From Dehalococcoidia bacterium UBA1222 (GTDB lineage Bacteria; Chloroflexota; Dehalococcoidia; Dehalococcoidales; UBA1222): a stretch of 64,000 bases of DNA. The DNA lies in contig DBXC01000006.1 of NCBI GenBank assembly GCA_002309415.1, forward strand, positions 185,526-249,525, given 5' to 3'. The position numbers were made by a program, and so were the translations under genes. The notes beneath the pieces are model-generated. The model did not search any database and was not told the DNA's origin. It worked only from the letters and a program-made list of their open reading frames with translations. Below are positions 16,173-24,735 of this stretch, piece by piece. The first letter of the stretch is position 1, and every line of letters begins with the position of its first letter.

Positions 16173-17024
16173 ATGACCACAGATAAGCCAACGATCGCAA
16201 TAATGTACGACTTCGACAAGACGCTCTGCACCAAGAACATGCAGGAATATGCTTTTCTTCCCAAGGTCGGTGCTACGCCTAAAGATTTCTGGGAAGATGC
16301 CGACAGACTGGCGGAAGAGAAGAAGATGGACCGGGTCCTTGCTTATATGTATCTCATGCTGGATAAATCACGCACTGCTCATAAAAGCATCCGCCGCGAA
16401 GATTTTGTTGAACTTGGTACAGCTCTCGAGTTTTATCCCGGGGTCGAGACATGGTTCGAACATATCAACGGTGTCGGCAAGGATCTGGGAGTAGAGGTCG
16501 AACACTACATCATTTCATCAGGTCTTCGCGAGATCATCGAAGGTTCAAAGATATACAAAAACTTCAAAGAGGTCTTTGCTTGTGAGTTCTTATATGATGA
16601 GAACGATATTGCTTGCTGGCCTAAGAATGCCGTGAACTATACCACGAAGACTCAGTTCCTCTTCAGGATCAATAAGGGTATCCTCGACATATCTAATGAC
16701 GATGCCCTCAACAGATATATCGTTGAAGATGAGAGACCTGTTCCTTTCCGAAACATGATATATATCGGGGACGGGCTTACCGACGTACCATGTATGAGAC
16801 TCGTCAAATTGAACGGAGGGTTCTCTATCGCAGTTTATAAGGACGATGTTACCAAGACTGCAAAAGCGCTCCTGGATGACGATCGTGTGAATTATGTTTC
16901 CGAAGCGGATTATAATGTCGGTTCTGACTTAGATATCGTTGTTTCATCTGTTATCAGCAAGATGGCTCTTGCAGATATGCTAATCCGAGAAACAAGGGAG
17001 CAGAAAAAGGCTCTTCGAGATTAA
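16173..17024 (+). CDS. HAD-superfamily phosphatase (phosphoserine-phosphatase-like)
   Basis: A 283-residue HAD hydrolase. Motif I is DFDKT (13-17), giving the nucleophile Asp13 and acid/base Asp15. Motif II is ISSG (after HYI), and motif III/IV is GDGLTDVP near residue 200. A helical cap lies between motifs I and II, as in SerB-like members. The substrate is not evident; the lack of the usual SerB residues around the cap argues for another phosphomonoester. The start ATG at 16173 has AAGGA. It follows the ATPase gene by 38 nt and may be co-transcribed. Confidence 0.88.
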   Translation: MTTDKPTIAIMYDFDKTLCTKNMQEYAFLPKVGATPKDFWEDADRLAEEKKMDRVLAYMYLMLDKSRTAHKSIRREDFVELGTALEFYPGVETWFEHINGVGKDLGVEVEHYIISSGLREIIEGSKIYKNFKEVFACEFLYDENDIACWPKNAVNYTTKTQFLFRINKGILDISNDDALNRYIVEDERPVPFRNMIYIGDGLTDVPCMRLVKLNGGFSIAVYKDDVTKTAKALLDDDRVNYVSEADYNVGSDLDIVVSSVISKMALADMLIRETREQKKALRD

Positions 17025-17050
17025 TAAACAGAATACTCTTTGAAAATGAA

Positions 17051-17083
17051 AAAGCTCCTGGATTCGACTTTCCTCGGAGCTTT
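17051..17083. terminator. Bidirectional terminator between the HAD gene and argH
   Basis: An 8-bp stem AAAGCTCC / GGAGCTTT around a 17-base loop. On the minus strand it is followed by TTTTTCATTTTC and serves argH; the plus-strand tail TTTCTC is weaker. Confidence 0.75.
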
Positions 17084-17157
17084 CTCATATCAAAACAAAT
17101 AAAAGGAGATACAAAGCAACATACTCATTCTACAGTATGCTGCTGGACAAAAATCCG

Positions 17158-18537
17158 TTACATTTCTCTTTTTGCCAAATAATTTTTTGCACGTCTTATT
17201 TGTTTGGCGACCTGAGCTGGGGCAGTTCCGCCGGTGATGTTTCTGGATCTGATCGAGTGTGAGACGTTGATCTTTTTAACGTCCTCGTCGAACAATTCAC
17301 AAAATTCTTTATATTTATCTAATGGCAAACTAAGAATGCCGCATTTTTGGTGCTGTGCATAGTTCACAATCTGTCCGACGACGCGGTGAGCATCTCTGAA
17401 AGGAAGACCTTTCATAACGAGATAATCTGCCATGTCGGTGGCAAGAATTGCGTCGTTCTTTAATGAACGTTTCATTGCTTCCGGCTTATAAGTTGCGGTC
17501 TCGAGCATTCCCTTGAAGACATCCAGTGAAAGGAGAAGTGTATCGACGGTGTCGAAGAGTCCTTCTTTATCTTCCTGAAGGTCGCGGTTATATGACAACG
17601 GGAGACCTTTCATGATGGTTAGCATACGGTTGAGATTTCCGTATACACGACCTGTCTTGCCGCGTCCAAGTTCTGCCACATCGGAATTCTTCTTCTGAGG
17701 CATGATAGATGAACCAGTGGTATATGCGTCATCCAGTTCCATGAAACCGAATTCATTTGTAGTCCACAGAACGATCTCTTCAGCCATACGGGAGAGATGC
17801 ATCATGCAGATGGCTGCTGCAGACATGTAATCAAGTATTGAATCGCGATCTGAGACGGCATCCATGCTGTTCTGGGTAACTCCATCCATCTCTAGCTGAT
17901 CGGCCACCCATTCGCGGTCTACGTTGTATGGAGAACCAGCCAGGGCACCGCTGCCAAGAGGTGAAATGTTGACTCTGTAGTATGCATCAGCAAATCTCTC
18001 ATAATCACGGTCGAACATTTCAAAATATGCCATTAGATGATGAGACAAGAGAACAGGCTGAGCAAGCTGCATATGAGTATAACCGGGCATCATTACGCCT
18101 TTATTCTTTTCAGCCTGGGCCACGATGACTTTCTGAAGCTCATGAATCTTGATGAGCGTCTCTTCGATCATAGCGCGGGTATATAGCCTGATATCCAGTG
18201 CGACCTGATCGTTACGGGATCTTGCAGTGTGCAGTTTACCGGCTACCGGACCGATGAGTTCCTTTAGCCTTGCTTCGATGGAGATATGGATATCTTCAAG
18301 ATTGGGATCGAACTTGAATGTACCGTCGTCCAATTCCTTGAGGACCTTATCGAGTCCATCGATGATCTGCTTGGCTTCTTTCTCAGTTACGATGCCTTGT
18401 TTAGCCAGCATGGACACATGGGCTTTACTTCCCATGATGTCGTAAGGGTACAGAACGTAGTCGTAGCTTATGGATTCACTGTAAGCTATTACGCTTTCGT
18501 CTGCTTCTTTTTCAAATCTTCCACGAATGAGGCTCAT
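17158..18537 (-). CDS. argH: Argininosuccinate lyase
   Basis: The last step of arginine synthesis: argininosuccinate to arginine plus fumarate. The 459-residue protein has the fumarase-superfamily signature GSSIMPQKKN near residue 275 (catalytic serine loop), with HTARSRNDQ near 104 and the MPGYTHMQ region near 154 as expected for ArgH. The ATG at 18537 is two bases from the argG stop, so the two are translationally coupled. Confidence 0.98.
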   Translation of the reverse strand: MSLIRGRFEKEADESVIAYSESISYDYVLYPYDIMGSKAHVSMLAKQGIVTEKEAKQIIDGLDKVLKELDDGTFKFDPNLEDIHISIEARLKELIGPVAGKLHTARSRNDQVALDIRLYTRAMIEETLIKIHELQKVIVAQAEKNKGVMMPGYTHMQLAQPVLLSHHLMAYFEMFDRDYERFADAYYRVNISPLGSGALAGSPYNVDREWVADQLEMDGVTQNSMDAVSDRDSILDYMSAAAICMMHLSRMAEEIVLWTTNEFGFMELDDAYTTGSSIMPQKKNSDVAELGRGKTGRVYGNLNRMLTIMKGLPLSYNRDLQEDKEGLFDTVDTLLLSLDVFKGMLETATYKPEAMKRSLKNDAILATDMADYLVMKGLPFRDAHRVVGQIVNYAQHQKCGILSLPLDKYKEFCELFDEDVKKINVSHSIRSRNITGGTAPAQVAKQIRRAKNYLAKREM

Positions 18538-18539
18538 AG

Positions 18540-19745
18540 TTATTTACCTAATCTGTCATTCTGCAGCTGAGACTGGATCTTAACAGGAAGACCCCAAAGC
18601 TGGATGAAACCGGGAGCGGAACTCTGATCGAATTCATCGCCTTCATCATAGGTTGCCAGTTTGTAGTTGTAGAGCGAGTACGGGGACTTGCGTCCGACGA
18701 CCACTGCAGAACCCTTATAAAGTTTGACTCTGATAGTTCCAGTGATGAATCTCTGGGTATGATCGACATAGGCGGCCAGATCTTCACGATGAGATGAGAA
18801 CCACATGGCGTTATAGATGAGATCAGCATACTGAGTAGCGACATAATGCTTGAATCTCAGCTGATCCTTAGACATACAGAGTTCTTCCAAAGCAACATGT
18901 GCCTGAATCAAAAGACATCCGGCCGGGGATTCATAGATCTCACGGCTCTTGATACCGACGAGTCGGTTCTCGATATGGTCGATTCTGCCGACTCCATGTC
19001 TGCCTGCGATCTTGTTGAGTTCAACGACGAGCTCGACAGGATCATAAGCCCTGCCGTTTATGGCAACGGGGATACCGCGTTCGAAATCGATTTCGATATA
19101 TTCAGCTTCATCAGGCCATTTTTCAGGGCTTGAGGTCCACTGATAGACATCGGCAGGGGGTTCGTTCCACGGATTCTCGAGGACGCCGCATTCGATAGCG
19201 CGGCCCCAGAGACTGTCATCGATAGAGTAGTCCTTACCTGATTTGACTGGAACGGGGATATCGTTGGCAGCGGCATATTTGATAAGTTCTTCTCTGGTCA
19301 TGCCCCACTCACGGGCAGGACCGATGACCTTAAGATTGGGATCAAGGGCATTTACACAGACTTCAATTCGTACCTGATCGTTGCCTTTGCCGGTGCATCC
19401 GTGTGCGATAGCTACGGCACCTTCCTGCTTGGCTATATCTACCAATGCCTTGGCGATCGGAGGTCTGTTAAGTGCGGTGGCCAGGGGATAGGCGTTCTCG
19501 TATAATGCATCGGCTTTGAGAGCTTCGAAGCAGTAATCTTTGATAAAACTTTCTTTCATGTCGACGACGAATGATTTGATGGCGCCGCATCGGATAGCCT
19601 TATCTTTGATGAATGTAAAATCACTGTCGTTACCGACATCGCCAGTAACCGTGATGATGTCATATCCGTATTTTTCTTTGATCCATTTGACCAAACATGA
19701 GGTATCAAGACCTCCGCTGTATGCAAGTACAATCTTTTCTGCCAT
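18540..19745 (-). CDS. argG: Argininosuccinate synthase
   Basis: Condenses citrulline and aspartate using ATP. The 401-residue length is normal. The ATP-pyrophosphatase P-loop AYSGGLDTS is at 8-16, with HGCTGKGNDQVR and the YSIDDSLWGRAIE substrate-binding segment further on. The start ATG at 19745 has a GGGAGAG site. Only 18 nt separate it from the upstream hydrolase gene, so argGH may be read through from the methionine-transport operon. No arginine-repressor box is obvious in that gap. Confidence 0.98.
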   Translation of the reverse strand: MAEKIVLAYSGGLDTSCLVKWIKEKYGYDIITVTGDVGNDSDFTFIKDKAIRCGAIKSFVVDMKESFIKDYCFEALKADALYENAYPLATALNRPPIAKALVDIAKQEGAVAIAHGCTGKGNDQVRIEVCVNALDPNLKVIGPAREWGMTREELIKYAAANDIPVPVKSGKDYSIDDSLWGRAIECGVLENPWNEPPADVYQWTSSPEKWPDEAEYIEIDFERGIPVAINGRAYDPVELVVELNKIAGRHGVGRIDHIENRLVGIKSREIYESPAGCLLIQAHVALEELCMSKDQLRFKHYVATQYADLIYNAMWFSSHREDLAAYVDHTQRFITGTIRVKLYKGSAVVVGRKSPYSLYNYKLATYDEGDEFDQSSAPGFIQLWGLPVKIQSQLQNDRLGK

Positions 19746-19763
19746 ATTCTTCTCTCCCGTTTG

Positions 19764-20660
19764 TTATTTCAGTTTTAATATCTTAGATTCTACGAATTCA
19801 GTTACTTTAGTCCTGACTACCGGATGATCCCAGCTGTAGTAATGACCTGGTGCGCTGAATACCGTAAATATATCACCTTCACTGACATCTATGTGGCGAT
19901 GAAGGATCTTTTTCGCATTTATTTTGATTATTGTACTCCAATCGCCATATGCAAAGGTATCGGGATGATCGCCATTGTTGTTAATGACGATAGAGCGTTC
20001 GTGAGGTTTAGACAGATTCCAGAAGGGGGAACCTGTCTGGATAGAGAATACTCGTTCCTCATCTTTGAAACGCTGGGAAATGAATTCGCATTGTCCTGCG
20101 CCTTGGCTCTCGCCAGTAAGGATGATCTTGCAGTCGGTGTTGTCCAAAAGGATGTTGATGATACCGGATAGTTCATCGGATTTGTAAGGATTGTCGCCGG
20201 TCATGACGTCGGATTCGGTTTTGGCGCTCCAGAAATTTCCATAGGTGCGAAAGTAATTGAGGACGTAAGTAGACTCTCCGTGCTTATCTATGAGCTCTTG
20301 AATGCCCTTCATGATGGTGGGCCAGGCGGGGACTACATTGAAATCGGCCCAACCGAAACCGCCGGAATTATATATGATGACATTATCAATGTTTTTCACT
20401 TCGTTATAGACGGAAATGTACATATCGCGTGCTTTTTCTGCATACTTTGCATTCTTGCCGTAATAAAGCTGATTCGCGATCTTGGTAGCCTGATTGAAGA
20501 CCCGTTCGTTATCGGTAGAGGGATTCTCGATCTTTCTGTTGGTATATGCTTCATGCATCTCGCCTGGTTCGCGTTTGGATCTGTGGGTATAAGCTACGAA
20601 TATCGTGAAACAGAACACGAATACGAGGAACCCCTGCAGAATGTAAGACAATACGATCAT
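19764..20660 (-). CDS. Membrane-anchored alpha/beta-hydrolase-like protein
   Basis: A 298-residue protein with one N-terminal membrane helix (about 4-23) and a lipase-like nucleophile elbow GESQGAG at 183-189, with Ser185 the predicted nucleophile. A late aspartate region (PDTFAYGDW) and the final GHYYSWDHP histidine could complete the triad. I do not recognise a specific family or substrate. Its position between metI (17-nt gap) and argG (18-nt gap) suggests co-transcription rather than a functional link. It is probably an extracytoplasmic esterase or lipase. Confidence 0.7.
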   Translation of the reverse strand: MIVLSYILQGFLVFVFCFTIFVAYTHRSKREPGEMHEAYTNRKIENPSTDNERVFNQATKIANQLYYGKNAKYAEKARDMYISVYNEVKNIDNVIIYNSGGFGWADFNVVPAWPTIMKGIQELIDKHGESTYVLNYFRTYGNFWSAKTESDVMTGDNPYKSDELSGIINILLDNTDCKIILTGESQGAGQCEFISQRFKDEERVFSIQTGSPFWNLSKPHERSIVINNNGDHPDTFAYGDWSTIIKINAKKILHRHIDVSEGDIFTVFSAPGHYYSWDHPVVRTKVTEFVESKILKLK

Positions 20661-20677
20661 CTGTAGTCCGGTCCGTC

Positions 20678-21388
20678 CTATGACTTGTTCTTGAGTCTCT
20701 TATCGGCTTTGATGGCCAGTTTGGTACCGATGGTCTGGAAGACCTGGACCAGGAGGATGAGGAGTATCACGGCAAATACCATGACGAGATATTTATAGCG
20801 GTAGTAACCATAATTGATGGCGATCTTACCCAGACCGCCGCCGCCGATGATACCGCTCATAGCGGTGTATCCCAGAATGGTGGTTATGGCGATGGTGGCA
20901 TTGGAGATCAAAGAAGGGATGCTCTCGGGGATCATGACCTTCATGATGATCTGAAGAGGAGAAGCACCCATGCTCTGCGCCATCTCGATCGTATTCGGAT
21001 TGACTTCGCGCAGACTGGATTCAGCAAGTCTGGCTACAAAGGGGAATGCAGCAATTACCAAAGGCACGATGGATGCGGTAGTACCAACAGTCGTACCAAC
21101 GATCAGACGTGTCAGCGGGAATACCAAAATCATGAGGATCAGGAAGGGGACCGATCTCAATAGATTGATCACGACATTAAGGACCTTCATGAACGCGCTG
21201 TTCAATGGAAGAATGCCGTTCTTCTCGCCGACTACTAACATGACGCCGAGAGGAAGGCCGATCACTATTGCAAAGGCTGTTGCCAGGATGGTCACATAGA
21301 CTGTGTCCCACAGCGCCATAGGGAATTCGTGAATCAGAATATCGATAGCTTCATTGAGAGCTTCGCTCTGAAAGATGTTACTCAGCAT
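20678..21388 (-). CDS. metI: Methionine ABC transporter permease MetI
   Basis: Membrane subunit of the D/L-methionine importer, 236 residues, with the five-helix MetI pattern. Conserved stretches include the EAA-type coupling loop around NTIEMAQSMGASPLQII and GVIGGGGLG-like (here GIIGGGGLGKIAI). The start overlaps the metN stop by 11 nt, typical of coupled metNI. The substrate assignment depends mainly on MetN's C-terminal NIL domain and on MetQ. Confidence 0.95.
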   Translation of the reverse strand: MLSNIFQSEALNEAIDILIHEFPMALWDTVYVTILATAFAIVIGLPLGVMLVVGEKNGILPLNSAFMKVLNVVINLLRSVPFLILMILVFPLTRLIVGTTVGTTASIVPLVIAAFPFVARLAESSLREVNPNTIEMAQSMGASPLQIIMKVMIPESIPSLISNATIAITTILGYTAMSGIIGGGGLGKIAINYGYYRYKYLVMVFAVILLILLVQVFQTIGTKLAIKADKRLKNKS

Positions 21389-22397
21389 TAACAGAGACCT
21401 CCTCTGCTAATATGTCGGCATCCCGTGAAAGATACTCGATAGCACGTTTCATTTCATCGTCGCTGCCGATGATTCCCAGTATCATCGAACCATACTGTTT
21501 ATCAGCAATAGTCGATGTTGCGGCATAGGAGATGGATGCTTCGATACCGATCTCGACTGCCATGTGTGCGATGAGAGGCTTTCCAGTGGCCTGAGCGCCG
21601 TTATAAACGACTCGGATAAATCGTTCTCCTTCTCTGGGGATGAAGGCCTGATTGGCGAAATCACCGTCAGGGAATACGAGTTTTTTTGCTGCGTTTGATT
21701 TAGGATGAGAGAAGACATATCCGACTTCTCCTTCTTCAACGACTTCACCGTTATCAAGGATTGCAACGTGTTTGCAGATGCTCTCGACGACACTCATCTG
21801 GTGTGTGATTATGATGATAGTGATCCCCAATTCTTTATTGATCTCACGTAAGAGACTGAGGATGGAACGGGTTGTGTCGGGATCAAGAGCACTGGTAGCT
21901 TCATCACATAGGAGTACTTTAGGGTTGGTAGCCAATGCACGGGCGATGGCTACTCGTTGCTGCTGACCTCCGGAGAGTTGAGCAGGGAATGCCTTAGTCT
22001 TATTCTCAAGTCCCACTATCTTAAGGAGCTCAAGAGCCTTTGTTTCGGCTTCTTCTTTACTCTTTCCGATGAGTTCCAAGGGGAATGTAACGTTCTTCAA
22101 GACTGTTCTCTGCATGAGCAGATTGAATCCCTGGAAAATCATGGTGATGTCATGACGTTTCATGCGGAGTTCTTTTTCAGAGAGCTCGCTGAGGTCAGTG
22201 CCGTCGATGATGACAGTTCCTTCTGTGGGGCGTTCGAGCATGTTGATACAACGAACGAGCGTGCTTTTACCGGCACCGCTCATACCGATGATGCCGTATA
22301 TATCCCCGTCGGGGATACTTATCGAAACATCCTTCAGTGCCTGTACTTCACCGTCGGAAGTGTAAAAAGACTTGCTTAGGTTCTTGATTTCAATCAT
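21378..22397 (-). CDS. metN: Methionine ABC transporter ATP-binding protein MetN with NIL domain
   Basis: A 339-residue ATPase of methionine uptake. Walker A GMSGAGKST, signature LSGGQQQR and Walker B VLLCDEATSALD are all intact in the first 180 residues. The C-terminal segment (about 260-335) is a NIL (ACT-fold) domain that senses methionine and inhibits the transporter. There is no Shine-Dalgarno site directly before the ATG at 22397. Instead the start codon follows, after one base, the T tract of a perfect terminator hairpin (see 22398-22431), and an AGGAG sits within the hairpin region. Confidence 0.96.
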   Translation of the reverse strand: MIEIKNLSKSFYTSDGEVQALKDVSISIPDGDIYGIIGMSGAGKSTLVRCINMLERPTEGTVIIDGTDLSELSEKELRMKRHDITMIFQGFNLLMQRTVLKNVTFPLELIGKSKEEAETKALELLKIVGLENKTKAFPAQLSGGQQQRVAIARALATNPKVLLCDEATSALDPDTTRSILSLLREINKELGITIIIITHQMSVVESICKHVAILDNGEVVEEGEVGYVFSHPKSNAAKKLVFPDGDFANQAFIPREGERFIRVVYNGAQATGKPLIAHMAVEIGIEASISYAATSTIADKQYGSMILGIIGSDDEMKRAIEYLSRDADILAEEVSVNAE

Positions 22398-22431
22398 AAA
22401 AAAACTCGCAGAAGATATTATACCTGTCTCC
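22398..22431 (-). terminator. Intrinsic terminator/attenuator between metQ and metN
   Basis: Eight-base arms CTCGCAG/CTGCGAG, with adjacent A/T pairs, enclose a 19-base loop. On the minus strand the right arm is followed by TTTTTTT and then the metN ATG. The loop also contains TATAAT, a possible internal -10. It could limit metNI expression relative to metQ, or separate two transcripts. The A-rich left flank also makes it functional on the plus strand. Confidence 0.85.
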
Positions 22432-22465
22432 TGCGAGTTTTAATAGTTTACAGTAAAGCTATTTC

Positions 22466-23314
22466 TTATTTGTTAGGAAGAGCGTTCTTTTTGCCGCTGT
22501 AGATGCCCATAGGTTCGTTGTGGATGGCTGCGACAGAAACGATGTGTGTGTTGTTTTCTTTGTTGAAGTCATCCAGGTAAGGAACGTGCTGGAAGTAGTT
22601 GGCATCGATGTCACCGGATTCGACGGTAGTGTTAGGCTGGACGTAATCGGTGAATTCAACGATCTCGAGGGTGATGTTCTTAGCCGCGAGGATCTCTTTG
22701 GCGATGGCGAGGATCTCGGCATGAGGATTGGGGGTGGCACCGATCTTGATCTTCTTGCCGGAGAGAGCAGCGTAGTCAACAGAAGAATCATAACCGTCAG
22801 TAGGATTGTCGACAGTGGAGACGACGGAACCGGCATATTTATTGTTGATGAAGTCAACGACCTTTTGGCTCTTGACGGCTGCTACGAGGGCTTTGACCCA
22901 AGGTTCGTTCTCGTTGCCCTGTTTGACGCAGACGATGTTAGCGTAAGCAGCGGCGGAACCTTCCATGGCCAATGAATCTTTAACAGGGTTGAGACCTGCT
23001 TCAATTGCATAGTTGGAGTTGATGATTGCCAGATCGACATCCTGTCGGACATTAGGGATCTGAGCTGCTTCGATCTCTTTGATCTCAATGTTGTAGGGGT
23101 TATCTTTGATATCACGGGCAGTAGCAGTGATGCCGGCACCGTCTTTGAGGGTGATGAGACCGAGGTCTTCGAGGAGGAGTAGGGCACGTGCTTCATTGGT
23201 GGTATCGTTGGGAACAGCGATGGTGATCTTGTCTTTCTTGCCGCAGGCTGCAGCACCGGCGATGGTGCCGAGAACAAGCAGGGCAGAAAGAAGGATATAT
23301 GCAAATTTCTTCAT
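22466..23314 (-). CDS. metQ: MetQ/NlpA-family methionine-binding lipoprotein
   Basis: Extracellular substrate-binding component of the MetNIQ importer, 282 residues. The signal peptide ends AGAAAC with Cys24 lipidated. The body carries the NlpA signatures KIKIGATPNPHAEIL and YFQHVPYLDDFN, and a final NEPMGIYS. The start is ATG 23314, because AAGGAGAGG lies 6-14 bases upstream; an in-frame ATG eight codons earlier lacks a site. The first half (from KITIAVPND) repeats part of the NlpA pattern. Confidence 0.94.
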   Translation of the reverse strand: MKKFAYILLSALLVLGTIAGAAACGKKDKITIAVPNDTTNEARALLLLEDLGLITLKDGAGITATARDIKDNPYNIEIKEIEAAQIPNVRQDVDLAIINSNYAIEAGLNPVKDSLAMEGSAAAYANIVCVKQGNENEPWVKALVAAVKSQKVVDFINNKYAGSVVSTVDNPTDGYDSSVDYAALSGKKIKIGATPNPHAEILAIAKEILAAKNITLEIVEFTDYVQPNTTVESGDIDANYFQHVPYLDDFNKENNTHIVSVAAIHNEPMGIYSGKKNALPNK

Positions 23315-23348
23315 ATTTCCTCTCCTTATCTTTTTCATTTAGATAAAT

Positions 23349-23371
23349 CGGTATTATAACACCGAAAAAAT
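23349..23371 (-). promoter_or_regulatory. metQ promoter with palindromic operator over the -10
   Basis: On the minus strand a TATAAT with an upstream TG lies about 40 nt before metQ, with a loose TTTAAA -35 at 16 bp. The -10 sits inside the near-perfect palindrome CGGTGTTATAATACCG (23349-23364, one mismatched pair). This arrangement would suit a repressor. No SAM-I or S-box element is visible. Confidence 0.5.
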
Positions 23372-23451
23372 GAGTTTAAAAGCACTACATATTTGGATGA
23401 GACTTGATAAAAAAAGAAAGATTGAGTATCATTAACGATTGTTACGATTGT

Positions 23452-23524
<73 letters not shown>

Positions 23525-23528
23525 TTTC

Positions 23529-24074
23529 CTACTTCTTTAGAAGTTCTTTTCTTTCCCTGTAATCCGGCAGGATCTTTTCTATCGTTTTGTAGAAGTCTTT
23601 TCCGTGATTCTTATGTCTGATATGAGCGAGCTCATGAACCACTACGTATTCACGTGCTGCTTCGGGATAGAGCATCAGTCTGTATGAATAACAGATACTG
23701 TTTTTCGGTGAACAGCTTCCGAACCTGGTCCTGGCTTCAGTGATCTTTACTGACGTCGGATACAGTTTCATGATATCGGAATAATACCTGGTCTTATCTG
23801 TCAGGTATTTATATGCTTCTATCTTGAGCTTATATAATTCATCATCGCTGAGATGCAGTTTAGGTTTGTTCTTAAGACGTTCGGTATGCTTCTTCAACCA
23901 TTTTTCATGGCGTCTGACGAAGGCATTCACTTCGCTGTTGGGGGTACGGGCAGGGACTTTTACTTCGACGGAAAGATCGTCTTTGATGCGGATATAAAGA
24001 GTCTTGCGTCTCATCCTGATGAGGGTGAATCCTTGGAGGAGCTCTTCATCTTCGATCTTGCGGATAATCTTCAT
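23529..24074 (-). CDS. M48-type YgjP/WrpA-like metallopeptidase
   Basis: A 181-residue soluble zinc metallopeptidase of the DUF45/YgjP family. The zinc motif HELAH is at 147-151 with a third histidine six residues on (H157), inside the typical HELAHIRHKNHGKDF stretch. The preceding RFGSCSPKNSICYSYRLMLYP-like region (about 117-137) is the other family hallmark. The physiological substrate is unknown. The gene lies between two oppositely oriented tRNA genes. Confidence 0.9.
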   Translation of the reverse strand: MKIIRKIEDEELLQGFTLIRMRRKTLYIRIKDDLSVEVKVPARTPNSEVNAFVRRHEKWLKKHTERLKNKPKLHLSDDELYKLKIEAYKYLTDKTRYYSDIMKLYPTSVKITEARTRFGSCSPKNSICYSYRLMLYPEAAREYVVVHELAHIRHKNHGKDFYKTIEKILPDYRERKELLKK

Positions 24075-24084
24075 AGTAAAAGAA

Positions 24085-24160
24085 TGGTGGGCGGTACTAG
24101 ACTCGAACTAGTGACCCCTTGCGTGTGAAGCAAGTGCTCTAACCACTGAACTAACCGCCC
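24085..24160 (-). tRNA. tRNA-Val (CAC)
   Basis: Cloverleaf with acceptor GGGCGGT/ACCGCCC, D-arm GTTC/GAGC, anticodon stem CTTGC/GCAAG with loop TTCACAC (anticodon CAC), and T-arm ACTAG/CTAGT. Discriminator A and an encoded CCA follow. Confidence 0.97.
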
Positions 24161-24273
24161 GTGCGTCTAAAAATATTATCAAAAACACTTCTTACAGTAA
24201 AACCTAAATAGTATTGAACAATCGTGTTTAAACTAGCTACAATTAACATAGTGTTTTATAAGGAGGTGTATTT

Positions 24274-24717
24274 ATGGATCTCCTGTTCATGAACGAATGG
24301 TTCTGGTTGATCTTCATTATCATCGGTCTCCTTCTCATCATCATGGAACTTGTCGTCGGCGTAGAGACCGGACTGGACCTTGTATTTATCGGTTCAGCAT
24401 TCCTCATCGGAGGTCTTGTCACTTGGCCTTTCCATAATTGGATCATCACCACTGTCGTCACCAGTATCATTTGTGTTGCCTATGTTTTCCTCGGCCGTAC
24501 CAAAGTCAAACGATGGATCACGGGCAAGAAGGAAAACACTAATATCGATGTCCTTATTGGTATGAAATGCGTCGTTACCGAGACTATCCCTGCCAATGGT
24601 TATGGGGCAGTGAAAGTCAGAGGAGATGTCTGGCGTGCCACATCCTATAAGGAGATCAAAGAAGGAAGCGAAGCAACTATTGAATCGCTTTCCGGTGTAA
24701 CTTTAAACGTTAAATAA
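24274..24717 (+). CDS. NfeD-family membrane protein
   Basis: A 147-residue protein with a block of two to three membrane helices (about 7-75) and a C-terminal OB-fold domain from about residue 85 (IGMKCVVTETI ... GAVKVRGDVWRA). NfeD proteins pair with SPFH/stomatin proteins in membrane microdomain organisation, and the stomatin gene follows 18 nt downstream. The start ATG has AAGGAGGTG. This is the short NfeD1b-like form without a protease domain. Confidence 0.92.
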   Translation: MDLLFMNEWFWLIFIIIGLLLIIMELVVGVETGLDLVFIGSAFLIGGLVTWPFHNWIITTVVTSIICVAYVFLGRTKVKRWITGKKENTNIDVLIGMKCVVTETIPANGYGAVKVRGDVWRATSYKEIKEGSEATIESLSGVTLNVK

Positions 24718-24735
24718 TTTTATAGGAGTATTGAA

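Noticed and set aside
23340..23451. SAM-I riboswitch upstream of metQ
   Set aside because: The interval is only about 110 nt and lacks the conserved SAM-I core. A promoter with a palindromic operator explains it better.
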